Shown: positions 8,880 through 19,230 of the stretch, one piece after another
Position numbering within the stretch: position 1 is the first letter of the stretch
Layout: every line of letters starts with the position of its first letter
NCBI RefSeq assembly: GCF_036906915.1
Contig: NZ_JBAKHX010000019.1
Coordinates: 1-64,000 of the forward strand
Length of the DNA stretch: 64,000 bases
Reading direction: 5' to 3'
From: Phytohabitans sp036906915
Lineage (GTDB): Bacteria; Actinomycetota; Actinomycetes; Mycobacteriales; Micromonosporaceae
Program-made: the position numbers and the translations under genes
The notes under the pieces: model-generated
What the model saw: only the letters and a program-made list of their open reading frames with translations
The model's database searches: none
Told to the model about the DNA's origin: nothing

Positions 8880-9470
8880 TCAACGCATTAAAAGCGTCCG
8901 TACCGCCGCCGCGTACGTTTTCTTGTCCGGGCCGTCCGCAAGGACGCGCTGGATGGCGTAGGCGGGCACCATACCGAAGAGGGCGGCCCCAACGGCCTCG
9001 ACGTCGGCGTCGGGCGGTAGATCACCGGCCTCCTGCGCCCGCCTCGCGATGGTTGCGTAGTGCTGCCGGAAGCGGCTGTACCGGTCCTTCACGAACACCG
9101 CCAGCTCCGGGTCGCGCAGCGCTTCGCCCCACACCTGGATCGCGATGCGGAACAGGCCGTCCGGCCCGGTCTGGCCGTCGGCGAAGTCGAGCGCTCGCTC
9201 CACCGCGTCGGCGAGCGGCAGTGGCGGCTCGTGGGCCGCGATCTCGCCGAGGACCGCGTCGGCCCCTTCGAGCACGTCCTCCGCGATCGAGGTGACCAGC
9301 TCCTGCTTGCTCTTGAAGTAGCGATAGACCGCCCCCACGGACAGGCCCGCCTCGGCGATCACGTCCTGCATCGACGTGGCGTGGAAGCCGTCCCGGCTGA
9401 AGCAGACGCGGGCGGCGTCGAGGATCTGCTGGCGGCGGGCGGCGAGGTGTTCGTCTGACACGCGTGGCAT
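8880..9470 (-). CDS. TetR-family repressor
   Basis: 196 aa with an N-terminal TetR helix-turn-helix (QQILDAARVCFSRDGF and MQDVIAEAGLSVGAVYRYFKSK, residues 13-50) and a divergent ligand-binding domain. ATG at 9470 is the conventional start; a longer frame upstream reads through the operator. The divergent membrane-protein gene starts 96 bp away. Two copies of the 14-bp motif AACGA-NNN-TTCGTT lie between them, one next to each start, pointing to autoregulation and repression of the neighbour. Confidence 0.9.
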   Translation of the reverse strand: MPRVSDEHLAARRQQILDAARVCFSRDGFHATSMQDVIAEAGLSVGAVYRYFKSKQELVTSIAEDVLEGADAVLGEIAAHEPPLPLADAVERALDFADGQTGPDGLFRIAIQVWGEALRDPELAVFVKDRYSRFRQHYATIARRAQEAGDLPPDADVEAVGAALFGMVPAYAIQRVLADGPDKKTYAAAVRTLLMR

Positions 9471-9484
9471 GGCACACAGTGTAA

Positions 9485-9498
9485 AACGAATGTTCGTT
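9485..9498. promoter_or_regulatory. Probable TetR operator 1
   Basis: AACGAATGTTCGTT is a 6-bp inverted repeat with a 2-bp centre, 15 bp upstream of the tetR start. A TTGACA hexamer at 9500-9505 directly abuts it on the plus strand, so occupancy would block polymerase access. The same motif recurs 57 bp further on. Confidence 0.72.
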
Positions 9499-9541
9499 CT
9501 TGACACCCGAAGATCAACAGACCACCCTGTAGCTATAAGAG

Positions 9542-9555
9542 AACGAGGGTTCGTT
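9542..9555. promoter_or_regulatory. Probable TetR operator 2
   Basis: AACGAGGGTTCGTT matches operator 1 at 12 of 14 positions (AACGA-NNN-TTCGTT). It ends 11 bp before the ATG of the downstream membrane-protein gene and abuts its AGGAG ribosome-binding site at 9557-9561. Duplicate spacing on both sides of a divergent promoter region is typical of TetR-type autoregulated pairs. Confidence 0.72.
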
Positions 9556-9566
9556 TAGGAGTTGAG

Positions 9567-10568
9567 ATGGCGCAGCCACAAGCGCACCGCCAGCCGCCCG
9601 CACTCGTCCTGGGCGTCGTCATCGCCGTTGCCGTGGTTCTGTTGCAGGCGCTGCTCGTGCCGCTGTTCGTCACCCCGGTCGCCGAGCCCGAGCCGCACGA
9701 CCTGCCGGTGATCGTCGCTGGCCCGGAGCCCGCCGCCAGCGCGTTCGCCGACCAGTTGACGAGCGCGCGACCCGGCGCGTTCGAGATCACCACCATGCCC
9801 GACGCGGCCACCGCCGACGCGGCGCTGCGTGACCGCGAGGCGTACGCCGCCTTCGTGGTCGGCGCCGACGGCGTGGCCCTGCACACCGCGTCGGGCGCCA
9901 GCCCGACGGTCGCGAGCTTGCTCACCCAGGCCACGCAGCACCTCGGTGGCGGCCAGCCCGTGCCGGTCACCGATGTCGTGCCGACCGACACCGGCGACCC
10001 GCGCGGTGCCGGGTTCTCGTCCGGGTTCCTGCCGCTCGCCATGACCAGCCTGGCCATGGGCGCACTGCTGGTCCTGGTACTGCGGCGCCGCGGCCCGCGC
10101 CTGCTCGGCCTGGCGGCGTACGCGACGCTGGCCGGCCTGGTGGCAGCAGCGGTCCTCCAGTACTGGCTCGGCGTCATCCCCGGCGACTATCTGATGAACG
10201 CCGCCGCGATCGGCCTGTTCACACTCGCCGCCGCCGCGACCGTCGCCGGGCTCGGCTCGGTGCTCGGCCGGCCCGGCGTGATGCTCGGCGCCCTGGTCGT
10301 CTTCCTCGTCGCCAACCCGCTGTCGGCCGTCGGCTCGGCACCCGAGTTGCTGCCGGAGCCGTGGGGCGCGGTCGGCCAGTGGCTGCCGGTCGGCGCGGGC
10401 GCCACGCTCCTGCGCTCGACGGCGTACTTCGACGGCGCCGGCGGCGGCACAGCGGCCCTGATCCTGGCGGGGTACGCCCTGGTGGGTCTGGCACTCGTGG
10501 CCATCCGCCGGAAGGCCCGGCCGGATCAGCCCGCCACCGTCGTCGACCGGGAACTGGTCGCCGCCTGA
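9567..10568 (+). CDS. TetR-controlled ABC-2/YhgE-like membrane protein
   Basis: 333 aa. One N-terminal membrane segment (about residues 12-35), an extracytoplasmic domain of about 120 residues, then five or so membrane segments (from about residue 150) and a short cytoplasmic tail. This layout resembles the ABC-2 permease or YhgE/Pip-type fold, but no ATPase gene is adjacent, so transport is inferred. AGGAG lies 5 nt before the ATG. The preceding paired operators indicate repression by the divergent TetR. It may be a drug- or lipid-export component. Confidence 0.7.
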   Translation: MAQPQAHRQPPALVLGVVIAVAVVLLQALLVPLFVTPVAEPEPHDLPVIVAGPEPAASAFADQLTSARPGAFEITTMPDAATADAALRDREAYAAFVVGADGVALHTASGASPTVASLLTQATQHLGGGQPVPVTDVVPTDTGDPRGAGFSSGFLPLAMTSLAMGALLVLVLRRRGPRLLGLAAYATLAGLVAAAVLQYWLGVIPGDYLMNAAAIGLFTLAAAATVAGLGSVLGRPGVMLGALVVFLVANPLSAVGSAPELLPEPWGAVGQWLPVGAGATLLRSTAYFDGAGGGTAALILAGYALVGLALVAIRRKARPDQPATVVDRELVAA

Positions 10569-10591
10569 CCGCAACCGCCTGACCCACCAAC

Positions 10592-10625
10592 GAAGGGCTC
10601 CTCGGTCATCGCCGGGGAGCCCTTC
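10592..10625 (+). terminator. Intrinsic terminator-like hairpin
   Basis: Perfect 10-bp arms GAAGGGCTCC and GGAGCCCTTC with a 14-nt loop, 24 nt after the stop of the TetR-controlled gene. There is no strong T-run, as is usual for high-GC actinobacteria. Confidence 0.7.
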
Positions 10626-10643
10626 ACCGTATAGTCGCCCAGC

Positions 10644-10988
10644 GTGGAAGCTCTTCGGCTGATCCTGCGGTATATCCACCTAATCGGCTTCGCGCTCCTG
10701 CTGGGCGGCGCGATCGTCCAGTACGTCTCGGCGAAGCTGCGGATCAACTGGGCGATGCTGTGGGGTTCCGGCATCCAGGTGCTCACCGGCTTCGCCCTCG
10801 CGGCACCGCTGCGCGGCGGCGGCGACGACGAACCGGCCCCGGCCAAGCTGGCCGTCAAGCTGGTGATCGCGCTGATGATCTTCGCGATGGTCTTCTTCTC
10901 GCGCAAACGGGAGGAAGTCAACCGGGGTCACTTCATCGGCATCCTCGTGCTGACCCTTGGTAACGCGGCGGTCGCCGTCTTCTGGTGA
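10644..10988 (+). CDS. Small four-helix membrane protein, unknown function
   Basis: 114 aa with about four hydrophobic segments and conserved-looking small residues (YIHLIGFALLLGGAIVQY at residues 10-27). GTG start at 10644, separated from the upstream gene by a terminator hairpin. Similar short integral membrane proteins are widespread in actinobacteria without assigned function. No cofactor or catalytic motif is obvious, although the His near the start of helix 1 and the layout would also suit a heme-type membrane protein; that is speculation. Confidence 0.65.
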   Translation: MEALRLILRYIHLIGFALLLGGAIVQYVSAKLRINWAMLWGSGIQVLTGFALAAPLRGGGDDEPAPAKLAVKLVIALMIFAMVFFSRKREEVNRGHFIGILVLTLGNAAVAVFW

Positions 10989-11239
10989 CCCGCCCCCTTG
11001 GAGAAAGCTACGAGCCCCCGTCCGCGCGGCGATCTTCACTTTGGATCGGGCATCCATACATCGACCGCCGGACGGCTGTTCTAATACGGGCAACATGCTG
11101 TCCGTACCCGCCGGTCACGGCCGGGTAACAGCGGCTAAACAACCGTGCACGATTCTCAGCCGTCGGGCGGTCTGGGGCGTACGCTCCCGACCGTGGAAAC
11201 ACCGCAACGTCGCGGTGCGCTGTGGGGAAGGAGACCGTC

Positions 11240-12322
11240 TTGCGCTCTGCGCGAGGTATGCGGGTCGTCTCGATAATCGCGGTGGGCGGGCTCGCACTGA
11301 GCGCCGCCGCGTGTGGTGACGCTCCGGAAGAAGACACCGGCGGCACGGCCGCCGAAAAATACACCGCCTGCATGGTGACCGACGTCGGCGGCATCGACGA
11401 CCGATCCTTCAACACATCCGCTTGGAACGGCCTCAAGGCCGCTGCGGAGGAAAACAAGGACATCGATCCGAAGAACACCGTCTCCAGCGCGGAGGCGGAC
11501 TACGAGCCCAACCTGACGCAGTACGTCAACCAGAAGTGCGACTTCATCCTCGCGGTGGGCGGCCTGATGGGCGATGCGACGCAGAAGGTGGCCGCGGCCA
11601 ACCCGAGCCAGCAGTTCGCCATCGTCGACGCGAAGCTCGAAGCCACCAACGTCTACCCGATGCAGTTCGACACCGCGCAGGCGGCGTTCCTGGCCGGCTA
11701 CCTGGCCGCCGGGTTCTCGAAGTCGGGCAAGGTCGGCACGTACGGCGGCCTGCCGATCGCGCCGGTGACGATCTTCATGGACGGGTTCGCCGACGGCGTG
11801 GCGCACTACAACACGGCCAAGGGCAAGAACGTCCAGGTGCTTGGCTGGAACAAGGGCACCCAGAAGGGCTCCTTCACCAACGACTTCGTCAAGCAGGACG
11901 AGGGCAAGAAGGTCAGCGACACGCTGGTCGCCCAGGGCGCCGACGTGATCATGCCGGTGGCCGGTGGCGCCGGTCTCGGCACCGCCGCCGCGGCACAGGC
12001 CGCGAACGGCGCGTACAGCGTGATCTGGGTCGACGTCGACGGGTGCGAGAGCGCACAGCAGTACTGCTCGACGTTCCTCACTACCGTCGTCAAGAACATC
12101 CCGGACGCCGTGAAGGACGCCGTGCTCAAGGGCGCCAAGGGCGAAACGCTCTCCAGCTCGGCCGGCTTCCTCGGCACGCTGGAGAACAACGGCGTCTCCA
12201 TCGCGCCGTACCACGAGTTCGACAGCAAGGTCCCGGCCGACCTGAAGGCTGAGGTCGACAAGCTCAAGGCCGACATCATCGCCGGCACGATCAAGGTCAC
12301 CTCGGCGGCTCAGCCCAAGTAA
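11240..12322 (+). CDS. BMP-family nucleoside-binding lipoprotein of an ABC transporter
   Basis: 360 aa extracytoplasmic solute-binding lipoprotein of the basic membrane protein (Med/PnrA) family. A signal peptide ends in the lipobox LSAAAC, and the mature part contains MVTDVGGIDDRSFNTSAWNG, the typical BMP opening. Family members bind purine or pyrimidine nucleosides. The TTG at 11240 is chosen because AAGGAG lies 6 nt before it; a GTG at 11222 and ATG at 11258 are alternatives. It heads a transport cluster with an ATPase and two permeases, followed by cdd and deoA, which supports a nucleoside substrate. Confidence 0.9.
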   Translation: MRSARGMRVVSIIAVGGLALSAAACGDAPEEDTGGTAAEKYTACMVTDVGGIDDRSFNTSAWNGLKAAAEENKDIDPKNTVSSAEADYEPNLTQYVNQKCDFILAVGGLMGDATQKVAAANPSQQFAIVDAKLEATNVYPMQFDTAQAAFLAGYLAAGFSKSGKVGTYGGLPIAPVTIFMDGFADGVAHYNTAKGKNVQVLGWNKGTQKGSFTNDFVKQDEGKKVSDTLVAQGADVIMPVAGGAGLGTAAAAQAANGAYSVIWVDVDGCESAQQYCSTFLTTVVKNIPDAVKDAVLKGAKGETLSSSAGFLGTLENNGVSIAPYHEFDSKVPADLKAEVDKLKADIIAGTIKVTSAAQPK

Positions 12323-12328
12323 GGTTCT

Positions 12329-12370
12329 GTGACCAAGGCGCCCCTCGAGCCTGAGGGGCGCCTTGGTCAC
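12329..12370 (+). terminator. 18-bp perfect inverted repeat after the BMP gene
   Basis: Arms GTGACCAAGGCGCCCCTC (12329-12346) and exact complement (12353-12370) with a 6-nt loop. It lies between the binding-protein gene and the ATPase gene of the same transporter, so it probably terminates part of the transcripts and keeps the binding protein in excess, or stabilises its 3' end. The stem ends just ahead of the AGGGAGGAAG ribosome-binding site of the next gene. Confidence 0.75.
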
Positions 12371-12387
12371 CACTAGGGAGGAAGCCG

Positions 12388-13901
<1,514 letters not shown>

Positions 13902-13905
<4 letters not shown>

Positions 13906-15164
13906 CCGACGTGAAGGAGAAGGAAGCGCCGCAGCCCAGCCGGCAGCCGAGCCTCGGGCAGCTCTTCCTCCAGAACCTCTGGGCGGCCAACACCGTCACG
14001 GTCACCGTGCTCGCGATCGTGCTCGCCCTGGTCATCGGCGCGATCCTGATCATCGTCTCCGATCCCGACGTGCTCGCCACATACGGCTACATCACCTCGC
14101 GGCCGAGCGACGCTTTCAACAGCAGCTGGAGCGTGGTGAGCGAGGCGTACGCCAACCTCTTCAAGGGCTCGATCGTCAACCCCGAGGCGGTGAGCGCCTG
14201 GATCAGCGGCGACGGCGACTGGCAGCCGGTGTTCGCGCCGATCTCCGAGACACTGACGTACACCGCGCCGCTGGTCTTCACCGGCCTGGCCGTCGCGCTG
14301 GCGTTCCGCGGCGGCCTGTTCAACATCGGCGCGCAGGGCCAGGCCACGGTCGGCGTGATCCTGACCGCGCTGGCCGGGTTCCTGCTGCCGCTGCCGCCGG
14401 TCATCCACCTGATCGTGGCGCTGCTGGCAGGCGCGGTCGGCGGTGCGATCTGGGGCTTCGTCCCGGGCTTCCTCAAGGCGCGCACCGGCGCCCATGAGGT
14501 GATCAACACGATCATGCTCAACTACGTGGCGCTGTACCTCCTGGGCTGGATCATCGTCCAGGGTGGTGTCCACAACCCGGACCGCACCGACGCGATCAGC
14601 AAGCCCGTGGACTCGTCGGCGCAGTTGCCGCGGCTGCTGGGCGACGACCTGCGGGTGCACGCCGGCATCCTGCTGGCGGTAGTGGCCACCTGGGCGGTGG
14701 CGTGGCTGCTCAACCGGTCCACGTTCGGCTTCGAGCTGCGCGCGGTTGGCGCCAACCCGGACGCCGCCCGCACCGCCGGCATCAGCGTCACCGCCACATA
14801 CACGATGGTCATGGTGATCTCGGGCGCGCTGGCCGGCCTCGGCGGTGCCAACATGGTGATCGGCTCGACAGCGAACGCGCTCACGCCCGCGGTCGTCGCG
14901 CAGATCGGCTTCGACGGCATCCTCGTCGCGCTGCTCGGCCGGGTGAAACCGTGGGGCGTCGCGCTCGCCGCGCTGCTGTTCGGCGCGCTCCGGGCCGGCG
15001 GCAACACGATGCAGTCGTTCAGTGGTATCTCGCTGGAGTTGGTGACCGTGCTCCAGGCGCTGATCGTCATTTTCATCGCCGCGCCTGCGCTGGTGAAGGC
15101 GATCTTCCGGCTGCGGGCCGCGCGGGCCGCGCGCCTGTCGACGAGCATGGCGAAGGGCTGGTGA
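13902..15164 (+). CDS. Nucleoside ABC transporter permease 1
   Basis: 420 aa permease of the BPD_transp_2 (branched-chain amino acid/ribose) type. About nine membrane segments follow a cytoplasmic N-terminus and a long first extracytoplasmic stretch (about residues 60-110). The core GGLFNIGAQGQ and TGAHEVINTIMLNYVAL motifs are characteristic of the YufP/NupB-like permeases that partner with BMP lipoproteins. It overlaps the ATPase gene by 4 nt upstream and the second permease by 4 nt downstream, so the unit is tightly coupled. Confidence 0.92.
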
Positions 15165-16450
15165 GCGGGGTGTCCACCACAACCGCGGACGACGTCGCGG
15201 TCGCTTCTGTACCGGTCGGCTTCTGGACCCGCTCACGCAAGGTCGGCGCCGGGATCGTGGTGGCCGGTGCGCTGGCCACCGTGATCTTCGGCGCGCTGGC
15301 CACGTCCGAAACCGTGCGGTTCACGCTCAGCGAAGACGCCGGCGGCGCCGCGCTCAAGATCGACGGTACGGTCGGCGCGATCCTCTTCGGCCTCATCGCG
15401 GCGGCGGCCGGTGGCGTGCTGCTCGCCGTGCCGGAGAAGAAGTGGTTTCCCTGGCTGCTCGGCGTGGGCGTCGTCGGGCTGGTGCTGTCGTTCCTCTGCT
15501 GGCAGATCTCCGACGCGCCCGCCGGCCAGAACTTCATGCCGCTGGTCAACATCGTGCGCGGCACGTTCCTGCTGGCGGTACCGCTGATCTTCGGCTCGCT
15601 CGCGGGCGTGCTCTGCGAGCGGTCCGGCGTGGTCAACGTGGCGATCGAGGGCCAGCTGCTCATGGGCGCCTTCGCGGGCGCGCTGGTGGGCACGATGACC
15701 GGCAGCGTCTGGGCGGGGCTGTTCGCGGCGGCGCTGGGCGGTGCGTTCGTGTCCCTGCTGCTGGCGATCTTCACCATCCGCTACCTGGTCGACCAGGTCG
15801 TCATGGGCATCGTGCTCAACCTGCTCGCGGTCGGCCTGACCGGCTTCCTCTACGAGCGGCTGATGCAGACGGACCAGCAGGCGTACAACCAGCCGCCGCA
15901 CTTCGGCGTGTGGGAGATCCCGCTGCTCAAGGACATCCCGCTGCTGGGACCGGCGCTGTTTCGCAGCAACATCTTCCTGTACACCGCGCTGATCCTGGTG
16001 GCGGTCATCCACGTCGCGCTGTTCCGCACCCGCTGGGGCCTGCGCACCCGATCGGTGGGCGAGCACCCGACGGCCGCCGACACCCTGGGCGTACGGGTGC
16101 TTGGACTGCGGTACCGCAACGTGCTGCTCGCGGGCGTGGTGGCCGGCATCGGCGGCGCTTCCTACACGCTGCTGCTGTACTCGTTCACCAAGAACATGAT
16201 CGGCGGCAAGGGGTTCATCGCGCTCGCCGCGCTGATCTTCGGGCGGTGGAGCCCCACGGGTGCCCTGCTGGCGGCGCTCTTCTTCGGCTTCGCCGACCAG
16301 CTCGGCACGTACCTGAGCGCGATCAACAGCGTGATCCCCAGCCAGTTCACCTCGATGCTGCCGTACCTGGCGACGATCTTCGCGGTGGCTGGGCTGGTCG
16401 GTCGCGTCCGCGCGCCAGCGGCGGACGGCAAGCCGTACATCAAGGGCTAA
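15161..16450 (+). CDS. Nucleoside ABC transporter permease 2
   Basis: 429 aa second permease of the pair (YufQ/NupC-like), with about 10 membrane segments. The motifs ERSGVVNVAIEGQLLMGAF and LVDQVVMGIVLNLLAVGLTGF match the partner of permease 1. The GTG at 15161 overlaps the previous stop (GTGA); another GTG three codons on is possible. An N-terminal extension of about 130 residues with three extra hydrophobic segments precedes the conserved core. Next gene (cdd) begins 9 nt later. Confidence 0.9.
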   Translation: MSGVSTTTADDVAVASVPVGFWTRSRKVGAGIVVAGALATVIFGALATSETVRFTLSEDAGGAALKIDGTVGAILFGLIAAAAGGVLLAVPEKKWFPWLLGVGVVGLVLSFLCWQISDAPAGQNFMPLVNIVRGTFLLAVPLIFGSLAGVLCERSGVVNVAIEGQLLMGAFAGALVGTMTGSVWAGLFAAALGGAFVSLLLAIFTIRYLVDQVVMGIVLNLLAVGLTGFLYERLMQTDQQAYNQPPHFGVWEIPLLKDIPLLGPALFRSNIFLYTALILVAVIHVALFRTRWGLRTRSVGEHPTAADTLGVRVLGLRYRNVLLAGVVAGIGGASYTLLLYSFTKNMIGGKGFIALAALIFGRWSPTGALLAALFFGFADQLGTYLSAINSVIPSQFTSMLPYLATIFAVAGLVGRVRAPAADGKPYIKG

Positions 16451-16459
16451 GGTCGGATT

Positions 16460-17149
16460 GTGGAGATCAACTGGGCGGAGTTGCGGGCCGCCGCCGTCGA
16501 GGCGATGCGCACCGCGTACGCGCCCTACTCGAACTTCCCCGTCGGGGTGGCCGGGCTCGTCGATGACGGTCGGGTCGTGGTCGGCTGCAATGTGGAGAAC
16601 GCCTCGTACGGCGTGACCCTGTGCGCCGAGTGCGGCCTTGTCTCCTCGCTGCACGCCACCGGCGGCGGCAGGCTCGTCGCAGTGTCCTGCGTGGACGGTG
16701 ACGGCCAGCTACTCATGCCGTGCGGGCGCTGCCGCCAGCTGTTGTTCGAGCACGGCGGCCCGGACTGCCTGGTCGAGGCGGTGCCCCGCCCGCTGCGGGT
16801 GGACGAGCTGCTGCCGTACGCGTTCGGTCCCAACGACCTGATAGCGGCGGCCATCCGCGACCAGGGCGGCAAGTCGCCGGTGCCGCCACGACTACTGCGG
16901 TGGCGGGGGCGCGGCACGGTCTTCGTGCACCCCGATCTCGCCGACGGCCAGCGGGTCTGGACCGGGTACTGGGACCAGTCCACGGGCGCCGACGGCGGCG
17001 AGACCGGCATCCTGGAGGAGGCGCCCACCTGGGCGGACGTCGACGACGCCATCGCCTGGGGCCGGGCCCGCACGCCGCGCGTGGTGCTCGTGAACGAAGA
17101 CGGCACGATGCGCTGGGTCGGCGAAGGACCGCCGCCGGGAGAGGGGTGA
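16460..17149 (+). CDS. cdd: Cytidine deaminase with unusual C-terminal extension
   Basis: Zinc hydrolase converting cytidine and deoxycytidine to uridine and deoxyuridine. The N-terminal 130 residues carry all catalytic parts: NVENASYG and CAECG (residues about 41-57) with the catalytic Glu, and PCGRCRQ (about 94-100) supplying the other two zinc cysteines. Tetrameric Cdd proteins are normally about 130 aa; this one continues to 229 aa with a domain containing VWTGYWDQS and APTWADVDDAIAWGRAR. The extension has no catalytic motif that I recognise. Stop overlaps the deoA start (TGATG). Confidence 0.9.
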   Translation: MEINWAELRAAAVEAMRTAYAPYSNFPVGVAGLVDDGRVVVGCNVENASYGVTLCAECGLVSSLHATGGGRLVAVSCVDGDGQLLMPCGRCRQLLFEHGGPDCLVEAVPRPLRVDELLPYAFGPNDLIAAAIRDQGGKSPVPPRLLRWRGRGTVFVHPDLADGQRVWTGYWDQSTGADGGETGILEEAPTWADVDDAIAWGRARTPRVVLVNEDGTMRWVGEGPPPGEG

Positions 17150-18438
17150 TGGCCGTGTCCATAGGGCGGTTCAGTGCCGTGGACGTGATCAGGACCAAAC
17201 GGGACGGCGGTGTGCTGTCCGACGCGGCCATCGACTGGGTGGTCGACGCCTATACCCGCGGGGCGGTCGCCGACGAGCAGATGTCCGCGCTAGCGATGGC
17301 GATCCTGCTGCGCGGCATGACTCCCGCCGAGATCGCCCGGTGGACCGCCGCGATGATCGCCAGTGGCGAGCGGCTCGACCTGTCCGGCGTGTCCCGCCCG
17401 ACCGCCGACAAGCACTCCACGGGCGGCGTCGGTGACAAGATCACGCTGCCGCTCACCCCGCTCGTGGCGGCCTGCGGCGCGGCGGTGCCCCAGCTGTCCG
17501 GGCGCGGGCTCGGGCACACCGGCGGCACCCTCGACAAGCTGGAGGCCATACCCGGCTGGCGCGCCGCCCTGAGCAACGACGAGTTCATCGCGCAGCTCCA
17601 GGACGTCGGCGCGGTCATCTGCGCCGCGGGCGAGGGGCTAGCCCCGGCGGACCGCAAGCTGTACGCCCTGCGCGACGTCACCGGAACCGTCGAGGCGATC
17701 CCGCTGATCGCCAGCTCGATCATGAGCAAGAAGATCGCCGAGGGCACGGGCGCGCTGGTGCTCGACGTGAAGGTGGGCTCCGGCGCGTTCATGAAGTCGG
17801 CCGAGGACGCCCACGAGCTCGCCCGCACGATGGTGGAGCTGGGTGGGGCGCACGGTGTGCGCACGGTCGCCCTGCTCACCGAGATGTCCACCCCGCTCGG
17901 CAACGCGGTCGGCAACGCGGTCGAGGTCGCCGAGTCGGTCGAGGTACTGGCCGGCGGCGGGCCGCCGGACGTGGTCGAGCTGACGCTGACGCTGGCCCGC
18001 GAGATGCTCGCCGCCGCGGGGCTGGACGCCGACCCCGCCAAGGCCCTCGCCGACGGGCGCGCCATGGACAGCTGGCGGGCGATGATCCGGGCACAGGGCG
18101 GTGACCCGGACGCGCCGCTCCCGGTCGCCCGGGAGACCGAGACGGTGCGCGCCGAGCGCGACGGCTTCGTGACGGCGGTGGACGCGTACGCCATCGGGGT
18201 GGCCGCCTGGCGCCTCGGTGCCGGCCGGGCGCGCAAGGAAGACCCGGTCAGCGCGGCGGCGGGCGTGGTGCTGCACAAGAAGCCGGGTGATCCGGTACGG
18301 GCTGGAGAAACGCTCTACGAACTGCGTACCGACGAAGCCAGCCGGATCGCGGCGGCGCGCGACGTGGCCGGCGGCGCGGTCGTGATCGGCGACGCCGCGC
18401 CGCCCAACCGCCCACTGGTGCTCGACCGCGTCGCCTGA
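17149..18438 (+). CDS. deoA: Thymidine (pyrimidine-nucleoside) phosphorylase
   Basis: Phosphorolyses thymidine, deoxyuridine or uridine to base plus (deoxy)ribose-1-phosphate. The family signature SGRGLGHTGGTLDKLEAIPG is at about residues 118-137, and KHSTGGVGDK (about 86-95) forms the phosphate site. At 429 aa it has the typical length, with the C-terminal PYNP domain (LHKKPGDPVRAGETLYEL). Coupled to cdd by a 1-nt overlap, giving the route cytidine to uridine to uracil within one operon with the uptake system. Confidence 0.94.
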   Translation: MAVSIGRFSAVDVIRTKRDGGVLSDAAIDWVVDAYTRGAVADEQMSALAMAILLRGMTPAEIARWTAAMIASGERLDLSGVSRPTADKHSTGGVGDKITLPLTPLVAACGAAVPQLSGRGLGHTGGTLDKLEAIPGWRAALSNDEFIAQLQDVGAVICAAGEGLAPADRKLYALRDVTGTVEAIPLIASSIMSKKIAEGTGALVLDVKVGSGAFMKSAEDAHELARTMVELGGAHGVRTVALLTEMSTPLGNAVGNAVEVAESVEVLAGGGPPDVVELTLTLAREMLAAAGLDADPAKALADGRAMDSWRAMIRAQGGDPDAPLPVARETETVRAERDGFVTAVDAYAIGVAAWRLGAGRARKEDPVSAAAGVVLHKKPGDPVRAGETLYELRTDEASRIAAARDVAGGAVVIGDAAPPNRPLVLDRVA

Positions 18439-18472
18439 GCGGCGCTATCCTTCCGGCCCAGGGGGAAAGATT

Positions 18473-18485
18473 GCGGGGCCCCCGC
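18473..18485. terminator. GC palindrome after deoA
   Basis: GCGGGGCCCCCGC is a perfect 13-nt GC palindrome 35 nt after the deoA stop. It could form a compact stem but has no separate loop and no T-tract, so termination is tentative. It also argues that the next gene starts further downstream than the first available ATG. Confidence 0.35.
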
Positions 18486-18552
18486 GGAGATGTGGAGCGA
18501 AGCGGAGCATTTTCGCGGGGTGCAACGTCGCGACCAGCAGGGATCTGACAAC

Positions 18553-19230
18553 GTGGTTGTACTCGCCCCTGACCCTCGATCCGTCCGCGCCGCCAGCGTC
18601 GAAGTGCTGCGCCAGCTGCGCCTACCGTTGCCGCCTCCGCAGTTCCCGCTCGTCTGGGAACCGGGTGACCAGGTCGAGCTGCGCCCGACCGCGGAGATCG
18701 AGGCGCGCGCGGCGATCTTGCACCTCGTGCTCGCCCGCTGCTTCGGGATGCCGCCGGACGCGGCGATGAGCTGGCTGCTGGGCTCCCACCTCGTCGAGCA
18801 GGTCACGCCGCCGGAGTGGCAGTTCGTGATCGGCGGCCGGGGTGACCACCGGTCGTTCGTGCTGCACCACGAGGCGGTGTACGCGCTCGCCTGGGTGCTC
18901 GGGCTCACCAAGCACCTCGACCCGGAGGTGCCGCCCGACGAGCGGCTGGCGGAGATGCTGCCGCACCTGCCGGCCGCCGAGACGTTCGCGCAGTGGCGCT
19001 CCCGCACGCTGGCCGCGCCCCGCGCGGTCGCGGAGTGTGCCGCCGCGCTCGACCTGTACTACTGCCTTGACTGGGCGTTCCTGGAGGCGGAGCGGCTGGG
19101 TGCTCCGCCCCGCATGATCGACGCGAACGCCATCGGGCAGCGGCGCTGGGCGCTGGAGTGGGCGGTGATCCTGCGCGGGCCGTATCACGACCCGCCGGCG
19201 GGCTGGGAAGAGATCGACCTGTCCACGTAG
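18553..19230 (+). CDS. DUF4272 domain protein
   Basis: 225 aa. The opening VVVLAPDPRSVRAASVEVL and the later segments EARAAILHLVL, EAVYALAWVLGL and LYYCLDWAF are typical of DUF4272, an uncharacterised helical domain common in actinobacteria. The GTG at 18553 is chosen because the family begins there and the preceding 21 codons from ATG 18490 sit on a palindrome and lack a ribosome-binding site. The 3' end overlaps the convergent methyltransferase gene by 46 bp. Function unknown. Confidence 0.75.
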   Translation: MVVLAPDPRSVRAASVEVLRQLRLPLPPPQFPLVWEPGDQVELRPTAEIEARAAILHLVLARCFGMPPDAAMSWLLGSHLVEQVTPPEWQFVIGGRGDHRSFVLHHEAVYALAWVLGLTKHLDPEVPPDERLAEMLPHLPAAETFAQWRSRTLAAPRAVAECAAALDLYYCLDWAFLEAERLGAPPRMIDANAIGQRRWALEWAVILRGPYHDPPAGWEEIDLST

